The position numbers and the translations under genes are program-made. DNA of 64,000 bases, taken from positions 3,906,001-3,970,000 of the forward strand of contig NZ_CP030034.1 of assembly GCF_006874625.1 (NCBI RefSeq), given 5' to 3'. Positions 25,361 to 34,799 of the stretch are shown piece after piece. The notes under the pieces are model-generated. The model saw only the letters and a list, made by a program, of their open reading frames with translations, did not search any database and was not told the origin of the DNA. How positions within the stretch are numbered: position 1 is the first letter of the stretch; the number at the start of each line of letters is the position of its first letter. This DNA comes from Bdellovibrio sp. NC01 (GTDB lineage: Bacteria; Bdellovibrionota; Bdellovibrionia; Bdellovibrionales; Bdellovibrionaceae).

Positions 25361-27766
25361 ATGAGTTTTGACGATAAAGTACTAGAAATCCCACAGACAC
25401 TTCCAATGTTACCTGTGAGAGACATCGTTGTTTTCCCTTATATGATCATTCCATTATTTGTAGGACGTGATTCATCTATCCGCTCGGTTGAAGAGGCACT
25501 AGCAAAAAATCGCCTTATCTTCTTAGCTTCTCAGAAAGACATTTCTGAAGAAAACCCAACTCCAGATTCAATCTACACAGTTGGTACTATCGCAATGATC
25601 ATGCGAATGAGAAAATTGTCTGATGGTCGTGTAAAAATCCTTATTCAAGGTGTGGCTAAAGGCCGCGTAAAAAATTATTCTAAGACATCTCCTTCATTTG
25701 AAGTTGCTGTAGAGAAGATCGAAGAGATCCCAACTCAAAAAACAGTAGTAGAAAATGAAGCTCTTATCAGAACAGCAAAAGAGCACATCGAGCGTATCAT
25801 CGCTTTAGGTCGCCCTCTTTCTCCAGACATCTTGTTGGTGTTGGATGATGTTTCTGATCCAGGTCGTATCGCTGATTTGATCGCTTCAAATCTAGGTATC
25901 AAAGTTCAAGACGCTCAAAAAGTTCTTGAAACTCACGACGCTACAGAAAGACTTAAAATCGTTAACGAGATCTTGGCTGCTGAACTTGAAGTGATGCAAG
26001 CACAAGGCAAAACTCGTGGCGGTGCTAAAGATGATATGTCTAAAAATCAACGCGAGTACTTCTTGCGTGAACAAATGAAGGCAATCAAAAACGAACTTGG
26101 TGAACAAGATTCGAAATCAGAAGAGATGGACGAATTGCGTGACAAACTAGTTAACGCAGGTATGCCTCCTCATGTTGAAGCGGAAGCTTTGAAACAATTG
26201 GGTCGTTTGGAGCGTATGCATCCAGATGCTTCTGAAGCTACAATGGTTAGAACTTACCTCGACTGGATGGCTGACCTTCCATGGAGTAAAAAATCTGAAG
26301 ACCATATCGATCTTAAACGTGCGAAAGAAATTTTGGACGAAGATCACTATGAGTTGGAAAAAGCAAAAGACCGTATCATGGAGTTCTTGGCTGTACGTAA
26401 ACTTAAGCCAAATCTTAAAGGTCCAATCTTGTGCTTCGGTGGTCCTCCAGGCGTTGGTAAAACTTCTTTGGGTAAATCTATCGCTCGTGCGATGGGCCGT
26501 GAATACTTCCGTATCGCTTTGGGCGGCGTGAAAGATGAAGCGGAAATCCGTGGTCACCGCCGTACATATGTAGGTGCGATGCCAGGTAAAATTATCCAAG
26601 CTCTTCGCCAAGCGAAAACAAACAATCCAGTTATCGTACTCGATGAAGTAGATAAATTGGGTTCTGATTTCCGCGGTGACCCTTCAGCAGCAATGCTTGA
26701 GGTTTTGGATCCAGAACAAAATTCAACGTTCCGTGATAACTATTTGAACGTGGATTTCGATCTTTCAAACGTGTTGTTCATCGCAACTGCGAACGTGTTG
26801 GAGAATATCCCACCAGCATTGCGTGACCGTATGGAAATCTTGAACATCCCTGGTTACACAGAGAACGATAAACTTTTGATCACTAAAAAACATTTGATCA
26901 GAAGACAAATCGAAGCAAACGGTATCACTGAAGAGAACATCTCTTTCACTGATGAAGGTATCAAGTACTTGATCGCAGGTTACACTCGCGAAGCAGGTCT
27001 TCGTAACCTAGAGCGTGAAGTAGGTTCAGTTTGCCGTAAAGTTGCTAAGATGGTGGTCATGGGTGAAAAGAATTTCGTAGAAGTAAATCCTACGACAGTT
27101 CCAGAGCTTCTTGGTCCTCCACGCTTCCAACGCGACGACAAAATCGCTGACTCTCAAGTTGGTGTTGTGCAAGGTCTTGCATGGACACAAGCTGGTGGCG
27201 AAGTGTTGACTGTTGAAGCTTTGAAAATGAAAGGTAAAGGACATCTTGCACTCACTGGCCAACTTGGCGATGTGATGAAAGAGTCTGCTCACGCAGCAAT
27301 GTCATACGCGAAAGCCCACATGGAAGAACTAAATATTCCAGAGGATTTCTTCGAGAAGTACGACATCCATATCCACTTGCCAGCAGGCGCTATCCCTAAA
27401 GATGGTCCTTCTGCAGGTATCACTCTTACAACTGCGCTTGTAAGTTTGATGACTGGTACTCCTGTTCGTCACGATATCGCGATGACAGGTGAAGTGACTC
27501 TTCAAGGTCGCGTCCTTCCAGTCGGCGGTATCCGTGAGAAATGTTTGGCAGCTTTGAACCTTGGAATTACGAACATCATTATTCCAATGGCTTGTAAAAA
27601 GGACTTAGCGGATATTCCGAAAGTTTTCAGAGACAACATCAACTTCATTTTCGCGGAAAACTTGGATGAAGTGTTCGCAGTAGCGTTCGATAAAGATGCT
27701 GCTGGCCAGGCTAAAAAGACTGGTACTAAGAAAACAGAAAAGAAAACAAAATCCCTAGCTGCGTAG
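25361..27766 (+). CDS. lon: ATP-dependent protease Lon
   Basis: An 801-aa AAA+ serine protease that degrades misfolded and regulatory proteins in the cytoplasm. Domains in order: the N-terminal Lon substrate-binding domain (LPMLPVRDIVVFPYMIIPLFVGR), helical linker, AAA+ module with Walker A GPPGVGKTS and Walker B VIVLDEVDK, and the C-terminal protease domain. That domain has catalytic Ser in PKDGPSAGIT and catalytic Lys in GGIREKCLAALN. ATG 25361 is supported by GGAGGAG a few nt upstream; a longer open frame to 25259 is unlikely. The length is standard. Confidence 0.97.
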   Translation: MSFDDKVLEIPQTLPMLPVRDIVVFPYMIIPLFVGRDSSIRSVEEALAKNRLIFLASQKDISEENPTPDSIYTVGTIAMIMRMRKLSDGRVKILIQGVAKGRVKNYSKTSPSFEVAVEKIEEIPTQKTVVENEALIRTAKEHIERIIALGRPLSPDILLVLDDVSDPGRIADLIASNLGIKVQDAQKVLETHDATERLKIVNEILAAELEVMQAQGKTRGGAKDDMSKNQREYFLREQMKAIKNELGEQDSKSEEMDELRDKLVNAGMPPHVEAEALKQLGRLERMHPDASEATMVRTYLDWMADLPWSKKSEDHIDLKRAKEILDEDHYELEKAKDRIMEFLAVRKLKPNLKGPILCFGGPPGVGKTSLGKSIARAMGREYFRIALGGVKDEAEIRGHRRTYVGAMPGKIIQALRQAKTNNPVIVLDEVDKLGSDFRGDPSAAMLEVLDPEQNSTFRDNYLNVDFDLSNVLFIATANVLENIPPALRDRMEILNIPGYTENDKLLITKKHLIRRQIEANGITEENISFTDEGIKYLIAGYTREAGLRNLEREVGSVCRKVAKMVVMGEKNFVEVNPTTVPELLGPPRFQRDDKIADSQVGVVQGLAWTQAGGEVLTVEALKMKGKGHLALTGQLGDVMKESAHAAMSYAKAHMEELNIPEDFFEKYDIHIHLPAGAIPKDGPSAGITLTTALVSLMTGTPVRHDIAMTGEVTLQGRVLPVGGIREKCLAALNLGITNIIIPMACKKDLADIPKVFRDNINFIFAENLDEVFAVAFDKDAAGQAKKTGTKKTEKKTKSLAA

Positions 27767-27808
27767 TTCGCTACGTCGCTAAGGTACATCGCCCCTCCCA
27801 AACGATGC

Positions 27809-27838
27809 AAAAAAGGACTGAGCAATCAGTCCTTTTTT
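27809..27838. terminator. Terminator of lon
   Basis: A perfect 13-bp stem AAAAAAGGACTGA (27809-27821) / TCAGTCCTTTTTT (27826-27838) with a 4-nt loop. It is a strong intrinsic terminator, usable in either direction. Confidence 0.9.
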
Positions 27839-27918
27839 ATTTTCATCTACAAAAATATTTTGAACTAGTCTTGCTACAATCTGTGTTTCACGTAAAATCT
27901 TTTGAAAAGGATTCTGCG

Positions 27919-28446
27919 ATGAAAAGATTTTCTGCTTTGTTGATTTCAGCTTTGATTGCTCTTTCTGCCAACTCTGCTTTCGCGCGAAAAAAGAAAGCGA
28001 CAACAATCTTCAAATATTCTGGCGTCGTTGAACGCTGTCATGATGGTGACACTTGCCGAGTCATCACAAGCTCAAACAAAGTTTTAAAAGTTCGTTTCGC
28101 CGGTATCGACTGTCCTGAGTTATCACAAAGAAATGGTAAGGACGCACGTGACTACACAGAAGGTTTAATCAAAGGCCGCAATGTGAATCTTGAGTGCAAC
28201 GGTAACTCCTATGACCGTCTTACTTGCACAGTTTTCCTAGACGAAAAGAACATTAACCAAATGATCGTGGATAATGGCTGGGCTTGGGATTCGACAAAAT
28301 ATTCTCACGGCCGTTACATTGCTGCAGTTTCTGCTGCGAAAGCAAAGCGTTTAGGAATTTGGGCCGATAAAGATTTAGTAAGCCCGTATTGTTATCGCCA
28401 TCCAAGTTATCGCAAGTGCCAAACTGATAAAGTGTATATGCCCTAA
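27919..28446 (+). CDS. Secreted thermonuclease-like (SNase) nuclease
   Basis: A 175-aa exported nuclease: signal peptide MKRFSALLISALIALSANSAFA, then the SNase OB-fold. Motifs are the metal-binding HDGDTCRV, VRFAGIDCPE, the Arg-containing YDRLTCTVF and the NGWAWDS strand. Four Cys likely form disulfides. A thermonuclease of this type would cut DNA and RNA outside the cytoplasm, consistent with digestion of prey nucleic acid (inference). ATG 27919 is supported by AAAAGGA (27905-27911). It is preceded by the lon terminator and so is an independent unit. Confidence 0.9.
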   Translation: MKRFSALLISALIALSANSAFARKKKATTIFKYSGVVERCHDGDTCRVITSSNKVLKVRFAGIDCPELSQRNGKDARDYTEGLIKGRNVNLECNGNSYDRLTCTVFLDEKNINQMIVDNGWAWDSTKYSHGRYIAAVSAAKAKRLGIWADKDLVSPYCYRHPSYRKCQTDKVYMP

Positions 28447-28472
28447 CTAACTACTCAGTCCAGATTCGAAAC

Positions 28473-28490
28473 AGTGTTCCCATAAACACT
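28473..28490 (+). other. Hairpin between nuclease and pilin operon
   Basis: AGTGTT (28473-28478), 6-nt loop, AACACT (28485-28490). It is followed by C-rich sequence rather than T, so it is at best a weak terminator of the nuclease gene. Confidence 0.3.
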
Positions 28491-28523
28491 ACTCTCTCCC
28501 AAAAATTTGTTTATCATTTTCTT

Positions 28524-31067
28524 ATGGGTAGATTTCATCTGGGACGTCGGGGGCAAGGTACACTACTGATTGTATCGGTATTGTGTGTAGTGGGAGTCAT
28601 TGTATTGATGACCTCACTCGACGTATTCACGAAAGACTACAATTATAAATCCATCGATTTCGATCAGGTTTTGTTAGATGAAGCGACAAGCTCTTCATTC
28701 GCCGTGATGGAATCAGCATTATCTCGTCGCTTGTGGGAACCACCTCCCGATAGCAATTGTTTAAAAGCTGAAACATTTAGTGTTGATGGTAGTCTTCCTA
28801 ACGGCATCACTTGGAAAGTTGATACGACTTTCAATTTCACCACTAAAAATTTTGAAATGACGGCGACGGGAAAATATCGTCGTTTAACTTCGACGTTTAA
28901 AAAGCGTGTGAAGGTTTTGGATGTGTCGGATTATCTGTTGTTTTCCGGTAGTGATGACGAGGTTGTTTTGGGTCGAAATTATGATCCGACAACTCCGGCT
29001 GCTTTGATTGCCAAAGACCGCAGGATTTATACACAAGGTCCATTGCAAGCATATGGAATGGTTCCACGTGCAAATCCCAACACCGACTGGAGTGGTTCAA
29101 CCTCAGTCTTCCCTGGCGAATGGGGAACGATCATTCAAGGCGATCGCATGCAGTTCGGTGGTGGTCTTTACTATCGTTCTTATGCGGTTCCGCAACCCAA
29201 TCCATCAAATGCAACACTCTTAGGTTTGTTATCACCTTATTCCAACGCTTGGGGCACTCCACAGAAGACCCTGTCTTCCTTTGGTGGAGGTTCAATGGTG
29301 ATCACGAAGGACTCATCCGTCGCGGAAACTTTGCGTGATCAAGTTATTAATGGTTCTGGCACTCCAAACACCAAAGCGTCATTAAAAAATCAGGTCTATC
29401 CAGTTGCTTTATTTGGGGGAAATCCTCCCCTTGAATCATGGAATGCGTCTGACAGTGGAAACTATTTTAACGACGTCGATAGATATTCCATATTCTATTA
29501 TAACTATGCTGGTGCTAATAATTTCGGAATTCGCATTAATGCCACTTGCATGTCGAAACCCGATGCATTCGATGCAAAAAAATATTGTTCTCATTCAGAA
29601 CATTTTCCCAAAGGTTTCAAGCAATGGCGTAAAGACGCAGGACTTGATGGATATCTTTACACTTCGGATTCAGAAGTTGTTCCTTCACCTTCGATGAACT
29701 GGGACAATCTTGAGGCTCTCGAAGACGATGCTAAACTCTGTGGGCAAGTTATCAGTACCCCTGTTTCCGCATACGAAGACTGCGCAATTTGGGATAACAA
29801 CTTCTTGCAAAGTTATGCCGGAAATTCTTCAACTGCGTGTGCGAAGATTTCGCGTTTGGATATGGAAAGTTTATCTTTAAACAACTTCAATCCATCGCAA
29901 CTAACTGATGCGTCGCTAAGTGATCGTCTTTTACGTCGAGTTGTTTACACGAAAGTTCCAACAGAAATTAAACAATCCAACAACGCCGGCTTAATGGTCA
30001 GTGCGCTTTCAAACAATGCTGCCCGCCAGAAGTTTGCATTGTGGATTGTTGGGGAAGACACGATTTCTTTGCGTGGTGCACAGGCCGATACGACATCACC
30101 ACTTGATACTGATCCGGGCCGCCTGCGCGAAGTGGTTTTTAATAAAGATTCTACTGGCGCGAACAAACCAGGCATTTCAATGGTGTTGTTATCACCAGAA
30201 CAGGTTCATCTGTTAAGTCCGTTCTATGTTCCGATGGATCAGACTTATATGAATCAGCGCTGGCCTTCATCTGGTGGTAAGATTAAACCGATTATTCATA
30301 ATCTTACTGATCCTCGCTATGAAGAAGATGGCTTTAAATATGGCTATCGTCGTTTCTATTTAAATAATATCAGTCTAATTACGACCGCAAAAACGAATGT
30401 CAGTGCGCCGTTTGTGATGCAAGGTTTATGGTCAGGGCCCGATTCGGGTGCCGAACAATTTATTGCCAACGGTTGTATGGTTTCGACATCTGGCCAACCC
30501 GTGACTGCAGTTGCTCCAAGTAGCGTGACTGACTACGCGCAAGCTGGATATAGAGGCGGAACATCGCCGCTTCCCGCAGCTGGCTCTAAATACTACAACG
30601 GCAGTGAACTTCCTCTTCGTTTTTATCCGAATGTATTCTGGAAACAAATGAGTGTGCTAGGCCCCGAACGACAAGAATCGGATTTGCTCCTTACAGGAAT
30701 TCGTATCTATGTAAACTTCGATGCGACAGTCATTCCAGGGAAACGTGATTTAACGACGCCACTGCATGCCGCCGCAGAATCAAGATATCAAAACCCTGCG
30801 TTCTTCGATATTTCACATAAGCATTTCACTTACGACCGCGGCGTTTACTATAAACCTAAACCCGCTTTCACGCCGTGTATTCAAGCGAACGCTGAATACA
30901 TTGTGCCAGCAAGTGCTTCAGAAACGACGGCACCTTACGCGGTAAATCCATCTGTGAATAATGGTCGTTACGTATTCGTACAAACATCACCTGATTCAAG
31001 TTATCGCAACATCGGTTCCATCGTCGGCGTTGATCAACCTGTGATCGAGACAAGGAATACGAAGTGA
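28524..31067 (+). CDS. Large PilX-like minor pilin, pilus-associated surface protein
   Basis: An 847-aa protein starting with a short basic leader ending in RRGQG and a hydrophobic helix (TLLIVSVLCVVGVIVLM), as in PilX/GspK-like pilins whose +5 residue is not Glu. The remainder is a very large exported domain with several Cys, no recognised family, and a beta-rich, low-homology composition. Two proteins with classic prepilin signals overlap its 3' end (GTGA junction at 31064), so it is part of a minor-pilin operon. Typical PilX proteins are about 150-250 aa, so this length is exceptional. A pilus-tip or adhesive role is inference. ATG 28524 has no clear Shine-Dalgarno. Confidence 0.72.
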   Translation: MGRFHLGRRGQGTLLIVSVLCVVGVIVLMTSLDVFTKDYNYKSIDFDQVLLDEATSSSFAVMESALSRRLWEPPPDSNCLKAETFSVDGSLPNGITWKVDTTFNFTTKNFEMTATGKYRRLTSTFKKRVKVLDVSDYLLFSGSDDEVVLGRNYDPTTPAALIAKDRRIYTQGPLQAYGMVPRANPNTDWSGSTSVFPGEWGTIIQGDRMQFGGGLYYRSYAVPQPNPSNATLLGLLSPYSNAWGTPQKTLSSFGGGSMVITKDSSVAETLRDQVINGSGTPNTKASLKNQVYPVALFGGNPPLESWNASDSGNYFNDVDRYSIFYYNYAGANNFGIRINATCMSKPDAFDAKKYCSHSEHFPKGFKQWRKDAGLDGYLYTSDSEVVPSPSMNWDNLEALEDDAKLCGQVISTPVSAYEDCAIWDNNFLQSYAGNSSTACAKISRLDMESLSLNNFNPSQLTDASLSDRLLRRVVYTKVPTEIKQSNNAGLMVSALSNNAARQKFALWIVGEDTISLRGAQADTTSPLDTDPGRLREVVFNKDSTGANKPGISMVLLSPEQVHLLSPFYVPMDQTYMNQRWPSSGGKIKPIIHNLTDPRYEEDGFKYGYRRFYLNNISLITTAKTNVSAPFVMQGLWSGPDSGAEQFIANGCMVSTSGQPVTAVAPSSVTDYAQAGYRGGTSPLPAAGSKYYNGSELPLRFYPNVFWKQMSVLGPERQESDLLLTGIRIYVNFDATVIPGKRDLTTPLHAAAESRYQNPAFFDISHKHFTYDRGVYYKPKPAFTPCIQANAEYIVPASASETTAPYAVNPSVNNGRYVFVQTSPDSSYRNIGSIVGVDQPVIETRNTK

Positions 31068-31558
31068 TTTTGAATAAACGCGGTATGACTCTTATTGAAG
31101 TGCTTTTGGCGATTGGAATTTCAGTCGTTGGCGTTTCAATTTTTCTTTTCTTTGTTCTTTCTTCGCGCAAACACGTTTCCCACGTCGATCGCTCTATCAT
31201 TTTGAAAGAAGTTTTGACGGACAATGTGATTGAACTCAAAGGCTTGCAGATCGCAGATCTTGCGCCGATCGGTAAGTGTTTCATGCGCACTTATAAAGCG
31301 GATAAAACTTTTGTGTCTGAAACGACTGTGGATCTTAACAGTGGCGCGTGCCCGCAACCCGATTTAACTCAAAATATGATTTATATCGGTTGGGGTATGC
31401 AACCCGCTTCGGATATCGATGCCAGTTTCAGCTCCAGCTCTTTGAAGCTTCCAAAATATTCGGACACCCTTCGCAAAGTGACGATGCAAGTATGGGGTTG
31501 GAGTGATGGCGAAGGTAAAACGATTGTTAACAGCCAGATTGTGATCTTTAAGCGATGA
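31064..31558 (+). CDS. Prepilin-type minor pilin, PilV-like
   Basis: A 164-aa protein with class III prepilin signal NKRG-MTLIEVLLAIGIS: peptidase cleavage after Gly7 and the +5 Glu at residue 12, followed by a hydrophobic helix. The short globular domain ends in a QVWGWSDGEGKT strand. The start GTG at 31064 overlaps the previous stop, and its stop overlaps the next gene (ATGA, 31555-31558). By order and length it fits PilV-type minor pilins that prime pilus assembly. Confidence 0.85.
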   Translation: MILNKRGMTLIEVLLAIGISVVGVSIFLFFVLSSRKHVSHVDRSIILKEVLTDNVIELKGLQIADLAPIGKCFMRTYKADKTFVSETTVDLNSGACPQPDLTQNMIYIGWGMQPASDIDASFSSSSLKLPKYSDTLRKVTMQVWGWSDGEGKTIVNSQIVIFKR

Positions 31559-32637
31559 AGAAACGTAAAAACGGTTACACCATGATTGAGCTTTTGTTGG
31601 CGGCGGGTCTTGCGACTCTCGTTATCGGTGGAACTATTCAGGTCATCTATTTCTTCTTTTCCGAAAAAAAGAACTTAGACGATTGGAGTTCGACCCAAAT
31701 CGACATGTCTTTTTCGATTAAGAATATTGAAAATGATTTACGTAACGTCGTTCGCTTTGATCCGACCGAAGATTTGTTGGCTAATAATGATGGACTTTAT
31801 TTCGGTTTAAGCTCTATCACGCCAGATAATGCCCCAGCAGAGTGTTTGGCTGATGCGACCCATTCTGTTTTCCGTTACACAGCACTTGATCGCAACACTC
31901 GCTCGGAACGTCTGTTGCGTTCTTGGTCAGAAACAAACGATTCTGGAAAATCTGCATCCGCAAATGAACTTCGTGTGACTGCCGACGGGACCGATCAATC
32001 TTTGTTTCAAGCGAATAAAGCACCTACCGAAATTACGATCGTCGATGCGGATCGCAGATACATTCGTCGTTATGAAGTTGGCTCTGTGAAAATGAATTTA
32101 AATTCCGCTACGGATCCTTATGACGATCAAGCCAAAACCGACGCTAACGGCAACCAGCTTACTTACAATTACGCCAGTGTGTTTTTGAAAATGCCAAAGA
32201 ATGCAAAGGCTTCACCTACCCAACTGACCAGTTCGGTTTTTATTACGGGTAGTGAGGCGTATGCTTCGTCGACCGTCTTCATATGTCTGCGAAAGACTGA
32301 TCTGAGCCTTATTAAGATTGAACCTCTGACAAATAAAACAACGGTGCTTTTGCAGAACCGTCCGGCAGAATTCAATGTCTCTTCTTTCGTGGCGAAGTAT
32401 TTAGGTACAAAAAAAGGTGTGCGTGTCGATCCCGCGAACTTCCTGCCTGATACTTTTAGCGATCCGAATGGATTTTGCGTGAACTCTATTTATTTAGAAT
32501 TGAAGGCGACTTTGCCGCTCAAGAATCAAGCCGGTGCTGCGACCAGCAGTAACATGACAAAGAATACCGTCTCGAGGGCGCGAACTATTTTTGCTACGAA
32601 CTTAAATGCAAAAAGAGCCCTTGCCTGCATTCAGTAA
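31555..32637 (+). CDS. Prepilin-type minor pilin, PilW-like
   Basis: A 360-aa protein with prepilin signal KKRKNG-YTMIELLLAAGLATL (cleavage after Gly7, +5 Glu) and a hydrophobic helix, then a long beta-rich exported domain with four Cys. The order giant PilX-like, PilV-like, PilW-like resembles minor pilin operons in which these subunits form the pilus tip. It is the last gene; the convergent helix-turn-helix gene ends 43 bp later. Confidence 0.82.
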   Translation: MKKRKNGYTMIELLLAAGLATLVIGGTIQVIYFFFSEKKNLDDWSSTQIDMSFSIKNIENDLRNVVRFDPTEDLLANNDGLYFGLSSITPDNAPAECLADATHSVFRYTALDRNTRSERLLRSWSETNDSGKSASANELRVTADGTDQSLFQANKAPTEITIVDADRRYIRRYEVGSVKMNLNSATDPYDDQAKTDANGNQLTYNYASVFLKMPKNAKASPTQLTSSVFITGSEAYASSTVFICLRKTDLSLIKIEPLTNKTTVLLQNRPAEFNVSSFVAKYLGTKKGVRVDPANFLPDTFSDPNGFCVNSIYLELKATLPLKNQAGAATSSNMTKNTVSRARTIFATNLNAKRALACIQ

Positions 32638-32680
32638 AGAATCGGAAAGAGCTCTTCAAGTACGGGAAGGGTCTTTTAAA

Positions 32681-33169
32681 TTATTGTTTGAAACCTTTTA
32701 AGCGATCGTTTTCAGATTCAAGAACTCTAACCAGAGTTTTTAGATCCGCAACTTCGTCTTTGAGTTGAAGGATTTGCTCCTCTTTTTCCTGAAGGATTAA
32801 AGTGTAAGCCTTCTTCAACTCGTTCAAAAGTTTGTTCGCGGCAGTGAGAATCGGCTCATCCTTGTTCACCTTAACGGTCTTATCAACCAGGTCCTGAGCC
32901 TTCATTTCGTCTTTTGAAGTGGCCATGTCACTACCTTCTTTCATCATTCCTTGATGAGCACCCACCAAAGCGAGGTCGCTTTCTTGGGAGGGGCGATATA
33001 CTCTTTGATGGGTACTCACCGGTTCGTCCATGATGAAGTACTTGCCGTCTTCAAATCGGAACTTGATGTCGTTGGCTTTGATTCTTCGGCGGAGCGTGCT
33101 CACACTAATCTTATGTTTAGTGGAGTAGTCCGTTAGCGGTAACCAAGAACCGTAAGTCTCAACGTTCAT
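32681..33169 (-). CDS. Helix-turn-helix/coiled-coil DNA-binding protein
   Basis: A 162-aa protein with an N-terminal excisionase/MerR-like helix-turn-helix (about residues 13-45, KISVSTLRRRIKAND then FEDGKYFI) and a C-terminal leucine-rich coiled coil (about 105-158, LKDEVADLKTLVRVLESEND). A basic-acidic linker lies between. No known family member is recognised. An AGGGGA Shine-Dalgarno favours ATG 33169; a GTG at 33187 is the alternative. It could be a dimeric regulator of the adjoining pilin or patatin genes, but this is inferred from position only. Confidence 0.75.
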   Translation of the reverse strand: MNVETYGSWLPLTDYSTKHKISVSTLRRRIKANDIKFRFEDGKYFIMDEPVSTHQRVYRPSQESDLALVGAHQGMMKEGSDMATSKDEMKAQDLVDKTVKVNKDEPILTAANKLLNELKKAYTLILQEKEEQILQLKDEVADLKTLVRVLESENDRLKGFKQ

Positions 33170-33225
33170 CAAATCCCCTATACCCACCTCAATTACGAGC
33201 TGAAGTGCGATAGGCTTAGCTTTTT

Positions 33226-33241
33226 GGTGAGGTGGTCACCT
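33226..33241. promoter_or_regulatory. Overlapping inverted repeats in regulator-patatin gap
   Basis: AGGTGGTCACCT (33230-33241) is a perfect 5-bp dyad with a 2-bp centre, overlapping GGTGAGGTGGTCACC (33226-33240). It is about 60 bp upstream of the divergent regulator start, a typical operator position. The rest of the 292-bp gap (33170-33461) shows no ORF or other structure. Confidence 0.35.
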
Positions 33242-33461
33242 ACTCAGCCTGCGTAATCAACCCTATCACAGGACTTCAGTCTGTCAAATTTAGTGTGAAT
33301 AGTTATTCAAATTCAAGGAAAAACAGGACCTTGATCTGGTTATTCATCGCCTAGTCACTAGACCAACGTCTGAATAGGCAAGGTTTCTGTGTTGTTTTGC
33401 GTGGTCAAACGAAGAACTCTTTGCTCGAACCCTAAAAAAACCAAATACTTAAGTTATTGAT

Positions 33462-34661
33462 ATGCGTATTAAAGACAAAAAGAAAGTGGCCTTGGTACTC
33501 AGTGGTGGAGGCATTAAAGCTGCCGCATTCCACATCGGTGTTTGCCTAGCCCTTCAAGAAAAAGGATTCAAATTTGCGGGCGGCACCAAAGAGATGGTGC
33601 GTCAGAATTCTCGCGAGGATGATCCGAAAACGATTCGCTGTTACGTGGGGTCCAGTGCTGGAGCCTTCGTCGCCGCTATTTTGGGTGCTGGTTATCCAAT
33701 CGAGTCTTTGATTAATGCCTTTCAAATCGGTTCGGGCACAACGCCCACTTTCGATAAATCGGATCTTCGTTATTTAAAACCGATTTCTTATCGCGATATC
33801 TTCAACCTCAACTCTTCGGGTCTTTTGAAATTCCTGCCGCGCACTTTGCTTGATAAAACTTTGGTGAGTGGTGGCTTTGAATCGTTATTGAAAAACGGTT
33901 TGAAACTCAACGGCTTGTTTTCTACCCGTGGGATCGAAGGCTATCTACGCAAAGAGGTTCTGCTTGATAACGACTTTGCCCGATTAGGCGTGGAGTTGTT
34001 CATCGTGGGCACACAACTGAACCACTCAAGGAAAGCTATCTTCGGGAATTTCCCCGAGTCTTTTAAAACTGCGACTACGAAATACATCAATTATTCGACG
34101 ATTTCTGATGCCGTTGCCGCTTCAACGTCATTGCCCCCGGTGTTTGCTCCTTACGGAATCAAACGCCCTGATGGCAAAGAGATCTTCTATTATGATGGCG
34201 AGATCCGCGACACCCTTTCAACCCACGTAGCGGTTGATAGCGGTGCTGATCTAGTTATTTCATCTTATTCAATTCAGCCTTATCACTTTACGGAAGAGAT
34301 GGGTTCATTGCATAAGTACGGCATCCCTTTGATCTTGAACCAAGCTTTGTATCAAGTCGTTCAACAAAAGATCGCGAAGCATATTCAAAATCAAAACGAC
34401 ATCAAAGGTATCTACAACGCTGTCGACGGTTACTTAAAACAAACTGGCGCTCCGGATGAACAACGCGAAAAGTTGCTTCAAATCATCCGCGAAAAAGTAA
34501 ACCACCGCCCAGAAGTGGATTACATCTACATCGCCCCACGCCCACAAAACTACGAAATGTTCTTCGTCGACCATTTCAGTTTGAACCCAGAAATCCTAGC
34601 TCGCATCGTGCGCATCGGCTTCAAATCCGGAATCAACGTCCTCCGCCAACACGACCTCTAA
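33462..34661 (+). CDS. Patatin-like phospholipase
   Basis: A 399-aa lipid acyl hydrolase of the patatin family. The oxyanion loop is SGGGIKAAAFHIG near the N-terminus, the nucleophile Ser is in GSSAG (GxSxG), and the catalytic Asp is in the DGEIRD segment of the downstream domain. No signal peptide is visible, so it may act in the cytoplasm or at the inner membrane, or leave by another route. Such enzymes act on phospholipids and might help membrane recycling or prey lysis (inference). ATG 33462 lacks a clear Shine-Dalgarno. Confidence 0.88.
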   Translation: MRIKDKKKVALVLSGGGIKAAAFHIGVCLALQEKGFKFAGGTKEMVRQNSREDDPKTIRCYVGSSAGAFVAAILGAGYPIESLINAFQIGSGTTPTFDKSDLRYLKPISYRDIFNLNSSGLLKFLPRTLLDKTLVSGGFESLLKNGLKLNGLFSTRGIEGYLRKEVLLDNDFARLGVELFIVGTQLNHSRKAIFGNFPESFKTATTKYINYSTISDAVAASTSLPPVFAPYGIKRPDGKEIFYYDGEIRDTLSTHVAVDSGADLVISSYSIQPYHFTEEMGSLHKYGIPLILNQALYQVVQQKIAKHIQNQNDIKGIYNAVDGYLKQTGAPDEQREKLLQIIREKVNHRPEVDYIYIAPRPQNYEMFFVDHFSLNPEILARIVRIGFKSGINVLRQHDL

Positions 34662-34663
34662 AA

Positions 34664-34735
34664 GGTGTCTGTCACTTTTTTGGGTCTACACTGCAGCAAT
34701 TAACGCAGCATGGACCCAAAAAAACGCCAGACACC
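34664..34735. repeat. Dispersed palindromic repeat (copy A)
   Basis: Left arm 34664-34686 (GGTGTCTGTCACTTTTTTGG...) and right arm 34713-34735 are imperfect reverse complements around a 26-nt loop. The minus-strand reading of 34698-34734 closely resembles the repeat near 45824-45862, including GGG[T/C]CCATG[C/G]TGCGTTA. This is REP-like intergenic DNA. Confidence 0.6.
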
Positions 34736-34744
34736 CCTGAACGA

Positions 34745-34773
34745 AAAAACCCCGGGGGTTGCCCAGGGTTTTT
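34745..34773. terminator. Terminator between patatin gene and nuo operon
   Basis: AAAAACCC (34745-34752) plus GGG (34754-34756) pair with CCC (34762-34764) plus GGGTTTTT (34766-34773), leaving one mismatch. It is usable on both strands; 27 bp after the nuoN stop on minus. Confidence 0.7.
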
Positions 34774-34799
34774 CTTTAAGTTCGAATTTTCGAAATTAA

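Noticed and set aside
27884-27893. TGTTTCACGT, a possible third parS
   Set aside because: Only the left half matches; the right side reads AAAATC instead of GAAACA, so it is unlikely to bind ParB.
27805-27918. N-terminal extension of the thermonuclease
   Set aside because: It covers the lon terminator; a clear signal peptide and Shine-Dalgarno mark ATG 27919.
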